Part shown: one piece after another, positions 55,831 through 64,000 of the stretch
Layout of the letters: every line of letters begins with the position of its first letter
How positions within the stretch are numbered: position 1 is the stretch's first letter
From: Streptomyces mayonensis
GTDB lineage: Bacteria > Actinomycetota > Actinomycetes > Streptomycetales > Streptomycetaceae
DNA: 64,000 nt
Direction of reading: 5' to 3'
NCBI RefSeq assembly: GCF_018982965.1
Contig: NZ_JACBYP010000014.1
Span: 45,561 to 109,560 of the forward strand
Made by a program: the position numbers and the translations under genes
The notes under the pieces: generated by a model
Databases searched by the model: none
What the model was told of the DNA's origin: nothing
The model's input: only the letters and a program-made list of their open reading frames with translations

Positions 55831-56198
55831 CGCGCGCCCCCTCCCAGTAGCCGCGCCAGGGCGGCGTCCAGGTCTCGGGCCAGCTGTGCATGGTCGGCGT
55901 CGCCCGCACCGGGCAGCGCTCGTACGACTACCAGGCTACCGGGGGGAAACAGGTCGATCCGGTCGCGCATCAGATGGCGAAGCCTGCGCTTCACCGTGTT
56001 GCGCACGACCGCGCCACCCACGGCTTTGCTCACGACGAAACCCGCACGTGTCCGGGGAGCGCTCTCCCCAGGCGCGTGCGGGTCCGTGGCACCGCTTCGA
56101 AGATGGACGACAAGGGCCGGGCGACCGGCCCGGCGCCCCCGTCGTACCGCGGTCGCGAAGTCCTCGCGCCGCCTCAGCCGGTTCTCGGTGGGCAGCAC
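55827..56198 (-). CDS. rnpA: ribonuclease P protein component
   Basis: 123 residues. The RNR-type motif appears as [20 protein letters not shown], and the N-terminus [13 protein letters not shown] is standard. With RNase P RNA it trims tRNA 5' ends. GTG start at 56198, 22 bp after rpmH, so the two genes are cotranscribed. Confidence 0.95.
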   Translation of the reverse strand: MLPTENRLRRREDFATAVRRGRRAGRPALVVHLRSGATDPHAPGESAPRTRAGFVVSKAVGGAVVRNTVKRRLRHLMRDRIDLFPPGSLVVVRALPGAGDADHAQLARDLDAALARLLGGGAR

Positions 56199-56219
56199 GA
56201 TGTCATGACCTGACCGGGA

Positions 56220-56357
56220 TCAGGCGGACAGACGGGCGCGACCCTTGCTGCGGCGGGTCGCCAGAATCGCGCGGCCGGCACGGGTACGCATACGCAGCCG
56301 GAAACCGTGGGTCTTCGCACGACGGCGGTTGTTCGGCTGGAAGGTGCGCTTGCTCAC
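56220..56357 (-). CDS. rpmH: 50S ribosomal protein L34
   Basis: 45 residues: [20 protein letters not shown] begins the protein, which ends in [14 protein letters not shown] at 56357 has GGAG eight bases before it. It is the first gene of the leftward operon, divergent from dnaA. Confidence 0.97.
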   Translation of the reverse strand: MSKRTFQPNNRRRAKTHGFRLRMRTRAGRAILATRRSKGRARLSA

Positions 56358-56577
56358 TCGGGGGCTCCAGAAAGATTCGGGGTTGGCGGGGTGCCGTCCT
56401 GGCTGTCACCGTGCGCCCACGAGTAGCTCGCGTTACGCCCGAGTGCACCGCTTTTCGATCACCTTGGACGTGACCTGTGCCCATCGGAGGCAGGCGGCAG
56501 CAGCCATCGACAACTCGACCTCGTCACGGTACGTGGGACTGCGCCATTCGGTCAAACCAGCGGTGACCGGGAGACAC

Positions 56578-56598
56578 TTGTCCACAGGCTGGGGACAA
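56578..56598. promoter_or_regulatory. two DnaA boxes in the rpmH-dnaA promoter region
   Basis: A consensus box TTGTCCACA (56578-56586) and an opposed TTGTCCCCA (minus strand, 56590-56598) lie about 140 bases upstream of dnaA. They probably allow DnaA to repress its own gene. The rest of the 376-bp gap carries both promoters, which I could not place exactly. Confidence 0.8.
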
Positions 56599-56733
56599 CA
56601 ACTTGAACCCTACCGGCCGCCCTGACTACCGTGGCTGAACTCCGATTCGTTCCCTTATCCCTGCCCCACCCGAGTTTCATCCCGACCCGTCCCCGAATCA
56701 CACCTTCGAGGGACTCGTGAGAGAGCGTGCCCT

Positions 56734-58782
56734 GTGGCTGACGTACCTGCCGATCTTGCCGCAGTGTGGCCACGCGTACTGGAACAACTTCTCGGGGACA
56801 CCCGCGGGCAGGGCGTCGAGTCGAAGGACGAGCACTGGATCCGGCGCTGCCAGCCGCTCGCGCTGGTCGCCGACACCGCCCTGCTCGCCGTGCCCAACGA
56901 ATTCGCCAAAGGCGTGCTGGAGGGGCGTCTCGCCCCCGTCGTCGGCGAGACGCTGAGCCGCGAGTGCGGCCGGCCGATCCGCATCGCGATCACCGTCGAC
57001 GAGACCGCCGGCGAGCCCGTCGGCCCCGCTCCGGCCCCGGCCCCGGCACCTCAGTCGTCGCCCGGCCGCCCGCCGTCCCGCTACGAGGAGCCGGAACTCC
57101 CCGCTCCGGGACAGGGCCGCGAGGACTACCGCGACGAGTACGAGGGATACGGCCGCTCCCGCGCCGACCAGCTCCCGACCGCCCGCGCCGACCAGCTCCC
57201 GACCGCCCGCGCCGACCAGCTCCCGACCGCCCGCCCTGCGTATCCGCAGGAGTACCAGCGCCCCGAGCCCGGCTCCTGGCCCCGCCCCGCCCCGCAGGAC
57301 GACTACGGCTGGCAGCAGCAGCGCCTCGGCTTCCCGGAGCGGGACCCCTACGCGTCGCCCTCCCAGGAGCCCTACGGCCAGGAGCCGTCCCGGTACTCCC
57401 ACGACTCCTACGAGCAGGACTACCGCCGCCCATCCCCGGAGCGCCCCTCGTACGACACCCCGCGCGTCGACTACGACCAGCCGCGGCCCGACTACGACGC
57501 GCCCCGCGGCGACTACGAGCAGTCCCGGGGTGACTACGACCAGCCACGCGGCGACTACGACAAACCCCGCCCGGACTACGACCAGCCGCGGGGCGACTAC
57601 GACCAGCGCGGCCCCCGGCGGGACCTCCCCGAGCCCCCGCCGGGCTCCGGGCACGTCCACCGTGGCGGCCCCGTGGGCCCCGGGCCCGCCACGGGCGCGC
57701 CCGGACCGCTGGCCGCACAGCCCGCGCCGGCGACCGGTCCGGGTGAGCCGACCGCGCGCCTGAACCCGAAGTACCTCTTCGACACGTTCGTCATCGGCGC
57801 CTCCAACCGCTTCGCCCACGCGGCGGCCGTCGCCGTCGCAGAGGCGCCCGCGAAGGCCTACAACCCGCTCTTCATCTACGGGGAGTCGGGGCTCGGCAAG
57901 ACCCACCTCCTGCACGCCATCGGGCACTACGCGCGCAGCCTCTACCCGGGCACACGGGTGCGGTACGTGAGCTCCGAGGAGTTCACCAACGAGTTCATCA
58001 ACTCCATCCGCGACGGCAAGGGCGACAGCTTCCGCAAGCGCTACCGCGAGATGGACATCCTGCTCGTCGACGACATCCAGTTCCTGGCGGACAAGGAGTC
58101 GACGCAGGAGGAGTTCTTCCACACCTTCAACACACTGCACAACGCCAACAAGCAGATCGTGCTGTCCTCCGACCGGCCGCCCCGGCAGCTGGTGACGCTG
58201 GAGGACCGGCTGCGCAACCGTTTCGAGTGGGGCCTGACCACCGACGTCCAGCCGCCCGAACTCGAGACGCGCATCGCGATCCTGCGCAAGAAGGCGGTGC
58301 AGGAACAGCTCAACGCCCCGCCGGAGGTACTGGAGTTCATCGCCTCGCGGATCTCGCGCAACATCCGCGAGCTGGAGGGCGCCCTGATCCGGGTGACGGC
58401 CTTCGCCTCGCTCAACCGGCAGCCGGTCGACCTGGGCCTGACGGAGATCGTCCTCAAGGACCTGATCCCCGGCGGCGAGGACTCGGCCCCGGAGATCACC
58501 TCCACGGCCATCATGGGTGCGACCGCCGACTACTTCGGCCTCACCGTCGAGGACCTGTGCGGCACCTCGCGCGGGCGGGCGCTGGTGACCGCGCGGCAGA
58601 TCGCCATGTACCTGTGCCGGGAGCTGACGGACCTGTCGCTGCCGAAGATCGGCGCGCTGTTCGGCGGCCGGGACCACACCACCGTGATGCACGCCGACCG
58701 CAAGATCCGCAACCTGATGGCCGAGCGGCGCTCCATCTACAACCAGGTGACCGAGCTGACCAACCGCATCAAGAACGGCTGA
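56734..58782 (+). CDS. dnaA: chromosomal replication initiator DnaA
   Basis: 682 residues, long as in other streptomycetes. Domain I is at 1-90. Domain II is a Pro/Tyr/Arg/Asp-rich linker of about 240 residues with tandem repeats: R-A-D-Q-L-P-T-A three times and about seven D-Y-D-Q-P-R-G-like units. The AAA+ domain has Walker A GESGLGKT (383-390) and Walker B LLVDDIQF (about 445). Domain IV ends with [11 protein letters not shown] for box binding. GTG at 56734 is the start. It opens oriC just downstream. Confidence 0.97.
   Translation: MADVPADLAAVWPRVLEQLLGDTRGQGVESKDEHWIRRCQPLALVADTALLAVPNEFAKGVLEGRLAPVVGETLSRECGRPIRIAITVDETAGEPVGPAPAPAPAPQSSPGRPPSRYEEPELPAPGQGREDYRDEYEGYGRSRADQLPTARADQLPTARADQLPTARPAYPQEYQRPEPGSWPRPAPQDDYGWQQQRLGFPERDPYASPSQEPYGQEPSRYSHDSYEQDYRRPSPERPSYDTPRVDYDQPRPDYDAPRGDYEQSRGDYDQPRGDYDKPRPDYDQPRGDYDQRGPRRDLPEPPPGSGHVHRGGPVGPGPATGAPGPLAAQPAPATGPGEPTARLNPKYLFDTFVIGASNRFAHAAAVAVAEAPAKAYNPLFIYGESGLGKTHLLHAIGHYARSLYPGTRVRYVSSEEFTNEFINSIRDGKGDSFRKRYREMDILLVDDIQFLADKESTQEEFFHTFNTLHNANKQIVLSSDRPPRQLVTLEDRLRNRFEWGLTTDVQPPELETRIAILRKKAVQEQLNAPPEVLEFIASRISRNIRELEGALIRVTAFASLNRQPVDLGLTEIVLKDLIPGGEDSAPEITSTAIMGATADYFGLTVEDLCGTSRGRALVTARQIAMYLCRELTDLSLPKIGALFGGRDHTTVMHADRKIRNLMAERRSIYNQVTELTNRIKNG
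57160..57231. repeat. three exact 24-bp repeats in dnaA domain II
   Basis: Units at 57160-57183, 57184-57207 and 57208-57231 are identical and encode R-A-D-Q-L-P-T-A. Confidence 0.92.
57451..57612. repeat. 21-bp degenerate repeats in dnaA domain II
   Basis: About seven units of 21 bp encode seven-residue repeats of the type D-Y-D-Q-P-R-G. Confidence 0.85.
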
Positions 58783-59738
58783 CGCCCGCCCGCACCGCCC
58801 GCACAGGCGCCTTCTGGACACCAGTGGGCGCCTTCTTCATGCCCGGCGGCACCTGTCCCGCGCCCTCGTCATTCCCTGACGCCGCCCCTGCCGCCCCTTG
58901 TCGTTCCCCTGCCGCGCCCCAGTGGCCTCCGGCCGCCCTCGTACGGCTGTCCTGTCCGCTGTTCGAATACCTGCCGGGTTACGGGCTTCCTCCACAGATT
59001 CGGCCACTTTTTTCCGTCCACACCTTGGGGACTGGGAAGTTGTCCCGATCCTGTCCACAGGTCAGGCTGGTGAGGGATCATCAGGGCAGGTCACCTCCCT
59101 GTGGATTCGTGGACGAAGGATCTCCACAGGCTGTGGACAAAGAAGTGATCCACAGGCTGTGCATCAAGTTGTCCACGGGCAACCCACAGGCTGGAGCCAG
59201 TTGTCCCCAGCGATCCCCAGCTTCTCCACATGCCTGTCCACTGTTCGGCAACGTGACGCGCCCTGTCACCGCGTCGAGTGAAAGGCGTCACATCAAGGTG
59301 CCGGGTTGGGCTGTGGGAAAGGTGGGTAAAGCTGGGGACGGCGCTGGGGAGAACTCGCCCCTGCCTGTGCACGGAGTGTGCAGAACTTTCTGTTCTCCAC
59401 AGATACGCCCGGTTGTCCACCGGCTCCGCCCACAGGCCCCGTGGACAAAATCTTGGGTCTGACCTGCGCAAACGAGGTTATCCACGGTATCCACAGGCCC
59501 TACTACTACTGACGACCATAGAGAGAGCGGAATCCGTTTCGAAGCGGGTCCTGTGCACAACTCGCTCTCTCGGGCCCAACTGCCCCTCGTCACGACTTGA
59601 CCCCGAACGGCACCTACTGTCAGTGGGGTGCGTCAGACTGGTCCCGGTGTTCTGCCCCTCACAGCGGCGGGCGACACCGGTCAGACGACGAAGGCGAAGC
59701 AGGGCGAGCAGCGCCGGCAACAGCAGGAGGCGGCAACA
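58783..59738. other. oriC: chromosomal origin oriC with about 19 candidate DnaA boxes
   Basis: The 956-bp gap between dnaA and dnaN holds two groups of DnaA-box-like 9-mers (consensus TTGTCCACA). Plus strand: 58988, 59014, 59051, 59120, 59146, 59169, 59201, 59222, 59234, 59393, 59413, 59478, 59487. Minus strand: 59100, 59108, 59132 (perfect), 59440 (one mismatch), 59552 (TTGTGCACA). The strongest are 59132-59140, 59169-59177, 59413-59421 and 59440-59448. The stretch 59243-59390 separates the groups. The number and spread match the roughly 19 boxes known from S. lividans/coelicolor oriC. Confidence 0.95.
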
Positions 59739-60869
59739 GTGAAGATCCGGGTGGAACGCGACGTACTCGCGGAGGCAGTGGCCTGGGCCGCGCGCAGCCT
59801 CCCGGCCCGTCCGCCGGCGCCGGTCCTCGCGGGCCTGCTGCTGAAGGCCGAGGAGGGACAGCTGAGCCTGTCCAGCTTCGACTACGAGGTCTCCGCGCGG
59901 GTGTCGGTGGAGGCGGAGATCGAGGAGGAGGGCACCGTCCTCGTCTCCGGCCGCCTGCTCGCCGACATCTCCCGTGCCCTCCCCAACCGGCCGGTGGAGA
60001 TTTCCACAGACGGTGTACGGGCGACTGTGGTGTGCGGCTCCTCGCGGTTCACCCTCCACACCCTGCCGGTCGAGGAGTACCCGGCGCTGCCGCAGATGCC
60101 GGAGGCCACGGGCACCGTCCCCGGCGAGGTCTTCGCCTCGGCGGTCCAGCAGGTCGCGATCGCCGCGGGCCGTGACGACACGCTGCCCGTGCTCACCGGT
60201 GTGCGCATCGAGATCGAGGGCGACTCGGTGACGCTGGCCTCCACCGACCGCTACCGCTTCGCGGTCCGCGAGTTCCTGTGGAAGCCGGAGAATCCTGAGG
60301 TCTCCGCGGTCGCCCTGGTGCCCGCCAAGACGCTCCAGGACACCGCCAAGGCGCTGACCAGCGGCGACCAGGTGATTCTGGCGTTGGCCGGGTCGGGTGC
60401 GGGCGAGGGCCTGATCGGTTTCGAGGGCGCCGGCCGCCGGACGACGACGCGTCTTCTGGAGGGTGACCTCCCGAAGTACAAGACGCTGTTCCCGACGGAG
60501 TTCAACAGCGTCGCCGTGATCGAGACCGCCCCCTTCGTGGAGGCCGTCAAGCGCGTGGCCCTGGTCGCCGAGCGCAACACCCCGGTGCGGCTCAGCTTCG
60601 AGCAGGGTGTCCTCATCCTGGAGGCCGGGTCCAGCGACGACGCACAGGCTGTGGAAAGGGTCGACGCCCAGCTGGAGGGCGACGACATCTCGATCGCCTT
60701 CAACCCGACCTTCCTGCTGGACGGCCTGAGCGCCATCGACTCCCCGGTCGCCCAGCTGTCCTTCACGACGTCCACGAAGCCGGCGCTGCTGAGCGGCAAG
60801 CCCGCGCTGGACGCGGAGGCGGACGAGGCCTACAAGTACCTGATCATGCCGGTGCGGCTGAGCGGCTGA
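59739..60869 (+). CDS. dnaN: DNA polymerase III beta subunit (sliding clamp)
   Basis: 376 residues, three clamp domains, beginning MKIRVERDVLAEAVAWAARSLPARP and ending in YKYLIMPVRLSG, the conserved C-terminal MPVRL. GTG at 59739 follows AGGAGG; the frame is open to 59628, but that lies in oriC. The clamp tethers polymerase III. The gene follows oriC, as usual. Confidence 0.97.
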   Translation: MKIRVERDVLAEAVAWAARSLPARPPAPVLAGLLLKAEEGQLSLSSFDYEVSARVSVEAEIEEEGTVLVSGRLLADISRALPNRPVEISTDGVRATVVCGSSRFTLHTLPVEEYPALPQMPEATGTVPGEVFASAVQQVAIAAGRDDTLPVLTGVRIEIEGDSVTLASTDRYRFAVREFLWKPENPEVSAVALVPAKTLQDTAKALTSGDQVILALAGSGAGEGLIGFEGAGRRTTTRLLEGDLPKYKTLFPTEFNSVAVIETAPFVEAVKRVALVAERNTPVRLSFEQGVLILEAGSSDDAQAVERVDAQLEGDDISIAFNPTFLLDGLSAIDSPVAQLSFTTSTKPALLSGKPALDAEADEAYKYLIMPVRLSG

Positions 60870-60982
60870 GCCCTTCCGCCGCTGCCTGCCGACAGCCTGT
60901 CGGGGGGCGGGGGCCGTCCCCGCAGGACCGCAGTACGCGGGGTGCGGCTGAGCCGCGCCCCGGCCGGCCGTGGCGTCGGCGG

Positions 60983-60991
60983 CTGTCCACA
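60983..60991 (+). promoter_or_regulatory. isolated DnaA-box-like 9-mer between dnaN and gnd
   Basis: CTGTCCACA, one mismatch from the consensus, lies in a 289-bp gap in which I see nothing else besides the gnd ribosome site. Confidence 0.4.
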
Positions 60992-61158
60992 GGGTGGGGA
61001 CGAACCCGCAGGTGGGGGCCTACGTCTGAGCGCCTGTGCCCACAGCTGTGCACGGGCGTCCGGGTTTAGGCTCGGAGCGGTACGAAAGTGCCGCGGCACG
61101 CATCCGGCGGGTACGGAGGTGCCGCCTCGCCACCTCGCACACCTAAGGAACGCAACTG

Positions 61159-62043
61159 ATGGAGCTCGGTCTCGTCGGCCTCGGCAAGATGGGCGGCAAC
61201 ATGCGCGAGCGGATCCGCCGCGCGGGCCACACCGTCGTCGGATACGACCGCAATCCGGACCTCGCCGACGTCCAGAGCCTGGAAGAGCTTGTGGGCAAGC
61301 TCAGCGCCCCGCGCGTGGTCTGGGTGATGGTCCCGGCGGGCGAGGCCACCCAGGCCACCGTCGACCGGCTCGGCGAGCTGCTGGAGCCCGGCGACGTCGT
61401 CGTGGACGGCGGCAACTCCCGCTGGACGGACGACGAGAAGCACGCCGAGGAGCTGGCCGCCAAGGGCATAGGTTTCGTCGACTGCGGTGTCTCCGGCGGA
61501 GTCTGGGGCCTGGAGAACGGCTACGCCCTGATGTACGGCGGCGACACCGAGCACGTCGCCCGGGTGCAGCCGGTCTTCGACGCCCTCAAGCCGGAGGGCG
61601 ACTTCGGCGCCGTGCACGCCGGCAAGGTGGGCGCGGGCCACTTCGCCAAGATGGTCCACAACGGCATCGAGTACGCGATGATGCAGGCCTACGCCGAGGG
61701 CTGGGAGCTGCTGGAGAAGGTCGACTCCGTGGACAACGTCCGCGAGGTCTTCCGGTCCTGGCAGGAGGGCACGGTGATCCGCTCCTGGCTCCTCGACCTC
61801 GCCGTCAACGCGCTCGACGACGACCAGCACCTCGACGGGCTCCGGGGTTATGCACAGGACTCCGGTGAGGGACGCTGGACGGTGGAGGCGGCGATCGACA
61901 ACGCGGTGCCGCTGCCCGCGATCACGGCCTCCCTCTTCGCACGGTTCGCGTCCCGGCAGGAGGACTCGCCGCAGATGAAGATGATCGCCGCGCTGCGCAA
62001 TCAGTTCGGCGGCCACGCGGTCGAGAAGAACGAGAAGAAGTAG
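61159..62043 (+). CDS. gnd: 6-phosphogluconate dehydrogenase, short (decarboxylating) form
   Basis: 294 residues. N-terminal NAD(P) motif GLVGLGKMGGNM, substrate blocks DGGNSRWTDD and CGVSGGVWGLENGYALMYGGD, and the catalytic lysine region GAGHFAKMVHNGIEYAMMQAYAEG. This is the short, often NAD-preferring type found between dnaN and recF in actinobacteria, not the 470-residue form. It makes ribulose-5-phosphate. AAGGA precedes the ATG. Confidence 0.94.
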   Translation: MELGLVGLGKMGGNMRERIRRAGHTVVGYDRNPDLADVQSLEELVGKLSAPRVVWVMVPAGEATQATVDRLGELLEPGDVVVDGGNSRWTDDEKHAEELAAKGIGFVDCGVSGGVWGLENGYALMYGGDTEHVARVQPVFDALKPEGDFGAVHAGKVGAGHFAKMVHNGIEYAMMQAYAEGWELLEKVDSVDNVREVFRSWQEGTVIRSWLLDLAVNALDDDQHLDGLRGYAQDSGEGRWTVEAAIDNAVPLPAITASLFARFASRQEDSPQMKMIAALRNQFGGHAVEKNEKK

Positions 62044-62115
62044 ACAGGGAAGAAGCAGGCAGCACCGAGGGGCACCCGCCCGCGGACCGGACACCAGGGA
62101 GGTCGGCGCACGACC

Positions 62116-63237
62116 ATGCACGTCACGCATCTGTCGCTGGCCGACTTCCGTTCGTACGCCCGGGTCGAGGTGCCCCTGGACCCGGGCGTCACCGCGTTCA
62201 TCGGCCCGAACGGGCAGGGCAAGACGAACCTCGTCGAGGCCGTCGGCTACCTCGCCACCCTCGGCAGCCACCGGGTCTCCTCCGACGCCCCCCTGGTGCG
62301 CATGGGCGCCGAGCGTGCCGTGATCCGCGCCCAGGTCAGACAGGGGGAGCGGCAGCAGCTGATCGAGCTGGAGCTGAACCCGGGCAAGGCCAACCGTGCC
62401 CGCATCAACAGGTCCTCGCAGGTCAGGCCCCGCGACGTGCTCGGCATCGTGCGCACCGTCCTGTTCGCACCGGAGGACCTCGCGCTGGTGAAGGGCGACC
62501 CGGGTGAGCGGCGCCGGTTCCTGGACGAGCTGATCACGGCTCGCTCCCCGCGGATGGCCGGCGTGCGCTCCGACTACGACCGGGTCCTCAAGCAGCGCAA
62601 CACCCTGCTGAAGTCGGCTGCGCTGGCCCGCCGGCACGGCGGCCGGACGATGGATCTGTCCACACTCGACGTCTGGGACCAGCACCTCGCGCGCGCGGGC
62701 GCCGAACTGCTCGCGCAGCGCCTCGACCTGATCGCGGCCGTGCAGCCGCTGGCGGACAAGGCGTACGAGCAGCTGGCCCCGGGCGGCGGTCCCGTCGCCC
62801 TGGAGTACAAGCCGTCGGCGCCGGGCGAGGCGCACACTCGCGAGGACCTGTACGAGCAGCTCATGGCCGCGCTCGCCGAGGCGCGCAAGCAGGAGATCGA
62901 GCGGGGCGTCACCCTGGTCGGTCCGCACCGGGACGACCTGCTGCTCAAACTCGGGTCGCTGCCCGCCAAGGGCTACGCCTCCCACGGCGAGTCGTGGTCG
63001 TACGCGCTGGCGCTGCGGCTGGCGTCGTTCGACCTGCTGCGGGCCGAGGGCAACGAACCGGTGCTGGTGCTGGACGACGTCTTCGCCGAGCTGGACGCGC
63101 GGCGCCGGGAGCGGCTGGCCGAGCTGGTGGCGCCCGGCGAGCAGGTGCTGGTGACGGCCGCGGTCGACGACGACGTCCCGCACGTGCTGGCGGGGGCGCG
63201 CTTCACGGTGGCGGAGGGCACGGTGGAGCGCGTATGA
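62116..63237 (+). CDS. recF: DNA replication and repair protein RecF
   Basis: 373 residues. Walker A GPNGQGKT (30-37), signature RRRFLDELI, and Walker [13 protein letters not shown] are all present. RecF loads RecA at ssDNA gaps. The last four bases overlap the start of the DUF721 gene (ATGA). Confidence 0.96.
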   Translation: MHVTHLSLADFRSYARVEVPLDPGVTAFIGPNGQGKTNLVEAVGYLATLGSHRVSSDAPLVRMGAERAVIRAQVRQGERQQLIELELNPGKANRARINRSSQVRPRDVLGIVRTVLFAPEDLALVKGDPGERRRFLDELITARSPRMAGVRSDYDRVLKQRNTLLKSAALARRHGGRTMDLSTLDVWDQHLARAGAELLAQRLDLIAAVQPLADKAYEQLAPGGGPVALEYKPSAPGEAHTREDLYEQLMAALAEARKQEIERGVTLVGPHRDDLLLKLGSLPAKGYASHGESWSYALALRLASFDLLRAEGNEPVLVLDDVFAELDARRRERLAELVAPGEQVLVTAAVDDDVPHVLAGARFTVAEGTVERV

Positions 63238-63821
63238 GCGCCGACGCGCCGGGCCAGGGCCCCGAAGATTCCTCGGGCGGGCACACGGCAGGCGGCCCCG
63301 GGGCAGGCGGCCCACAGCGTCCGGAACCGTCCGGTGTCGACCTTGCGCGCGTGGCGCTCAGAGCGGCGCGGGAGGCCGCACGCGCGCGCGGGGACGCCGC
63401 CCAGCAGAAGAAGCAGGCGCGTCGCGGTGGGCTGCGGTCCGGCGCGCGGGCCGACGGGCGTGACCCCATGGCGCTGGGTGCGGCGATCAACCGGCTGATC
63501 ACCGAGCGGGGCTGGGAGACGCCTGCCGCGGTGGGCGGGGTGATGGGCCGCTGGCCGGAGATCGTCGGGGCGGACGTGGCCAAGCACTGCGTGCCGGAGC
63601 GGTACGACGAGGACGAGCGGGTGCTGGTGGTGCGCTGCGACTCGACGGCCTGGGCGACGAACCTGCGCCTGCTCGCCCCGACCCTCGTGGCCCGGCTCAA
63701 CGAGGACCTGGGCCACGGTTCGGTGCGGATGATCAAGGTGCTGGGCCCCGGCGGACCCGGCCGCCGGTACGGCCCGCTGCGGGCGCCCGGAAGCCGGGGG
63801 CCGGGCGACACCTACGGATGA
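63234..63821 (+). CDS. DciA-like DUF721 protein
   Basis: 195 residues. A charged, low-complexity head (1-75) precedes the DUF721 domain ([36 protein letters not shown]… [32 protein letters not shown]). DciA proteins load the replicative helicase in bacteria lacking DnaC. Position between recF and the expected gyrB, with a 4-bp overlap with recF, supports that function. A GGAG site precedes the ATG. Confidence 0.9.
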   Translation: MSADAPGQGPEDSSGGHTAGGPGAGGPQRPEPSGVDLARVALRAAREAARARGDAAQQKKQARRGGLRSGARADGRDPMALGAAINRLITERGWETPAAVGGVMGRWPEIVGADVAKHCVPERYDEDERVLVVRCDSTAWATNLRLLAPTLVARLNEDLGHGSVRMIKVLGPGGPGRRYGPLRAPGSRGPGDTYG

Positions 63822-63850
63822 GCGGCACCGGCCGGATGAGCGGCACCGGC
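63815..63850. repeat. two exact 18-bp direct repeats at the end of the DUF721 gene
   Basis: CGGATGAGCGGCACCGGC at 63815-63832 and 63833-63850; the first copy contains the stop codon. Further degenerate GGCCGGCGA segments follow. The remaining sequence to the end holds no visible gene. Confidence 0.85.
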
Positions 63851-63964
63851 CGGCGAATGACCTCGGCCAGTGAAATGCCCCGGCCGGCGAGTGGTCCCGG
63901 AGGGGACGGCACCGGAGAGAGGGCGCACCACGGACGAGTCGGAGCGTCGGCCCGACCCTGACCT

Positions 63965-63990
63965 CCGAACCCCGAACCCCGAACCCCGAA
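63965..63990. repeat. 7-bp tandem repeat
   Basis: CCCGAAC-type units repeated about three to four times near the window end, in noncoding sequence. Confidence 0.75.
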
Positions 63991-64000
63991 AACCCCTCCC

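Noticed and set aside
59628..59738. N-terminal extension of DnaN into oriC
   Set aside because: The clamp sequence starts at the GTG at 59739 with AGGAGG; the extension has no homology to clamps.

Overview
The window is a chromosomal segment of a high-GC actinobacterium, almost certainly a Streptomyces, spanning the replication origin. The evidence is the gene set and order (rpmH-rnpA-yidD-yidC-jag-rsmG-parA-parB on one side of dnaA; oriC, dnaN, a short gnd, recF and a DUF721 gene on the other), the presence of the sporulation genes ssgA and ssgR, the LL-Dap-type FemX, a leucine TTA codon in a regulatory gene, and many GTTTCACGTGAAAC parS sites. The order matches what I remember of the S. coelicolor core region (about SCO3875 to SCO3944). 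I see no insertion sequences, prophage, CRISPR, tRNA or rRNA genes and no biosynthetic cluster. I see no clear sign of recent transfer.

Layout. 0-5.5 kb: an aminotransferase, a TTA-containing LacI regulator, a metallophosphatase and a membrane protein. 5.5-19.5 kb: thiC behind a TPP riboswitch, a YibE/F membrane protein, ssgA/ssgR, and small metabolic and regulatory genes (cupin, ptpA, a PLP lyase, LysR, NUDIX, two GNATs, an HbpS-like protein, a divergent MFS/MarR pair). 19.5-26.2 kb: a serine hydrolase, dnaB, a MATE pump and the rpsF-ssb-rpsR-rplI operon. 26.4-37.7 kb: cell-envelope genes (femX, an alanine-racemase-fold protein, a GT87-like transferase, a class A PBP), the PadR-inoA pair, an MFS protein and a secreted small protein. 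37.8-49.3 kb: cca, then the envelope and redox run DUF6049-murJ-pseudokinase-sigM-anti-sigma-trxB-trxA. 49.4-56.4 kb: a GNAT, parB, parA, rsmG, jag, yidC, yidD, rnpA and rpmH, all leftward. 56.7-64 kb: dnaA, oriC with about 19 candidate DnaA boxes, dnaN, gnd, recF and a DciA-like gene (gyrB would be expected just beyond the edge).

How the parts work together. The core is initiation (dnaA, oriC, dnaN, dnaB, ssb, recF) and segregation (parAB with parS). I find 12 perfect parS sites and 2 with one mismatch between 7.8 and 52.7 kb, all on the parAB side of dnaA. The most interesting material is how these sites are fitted into other functions. Two sit at the exact centre of long perfect palindromes that look like terminators between convergent genes. 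One lies inside the TPP riboswitch of thiC. Three lie in reading frames and always encode V-S-R-E-T. DnaA-box clusters occur outside oriC, upstream of dnaB and upstream of parA. Other clear regulatory signals are a SigR-type promoter before trxB, a perfect 23-bp inverted repeat before padR-inoA, and several strong hairpin terminators.

I do not see a wholly new system. The best candidates for undescribed biology are the multi-use parS sites, the DnaA boxes at parA and dnaB, and the racemase-fold protein next to femX.
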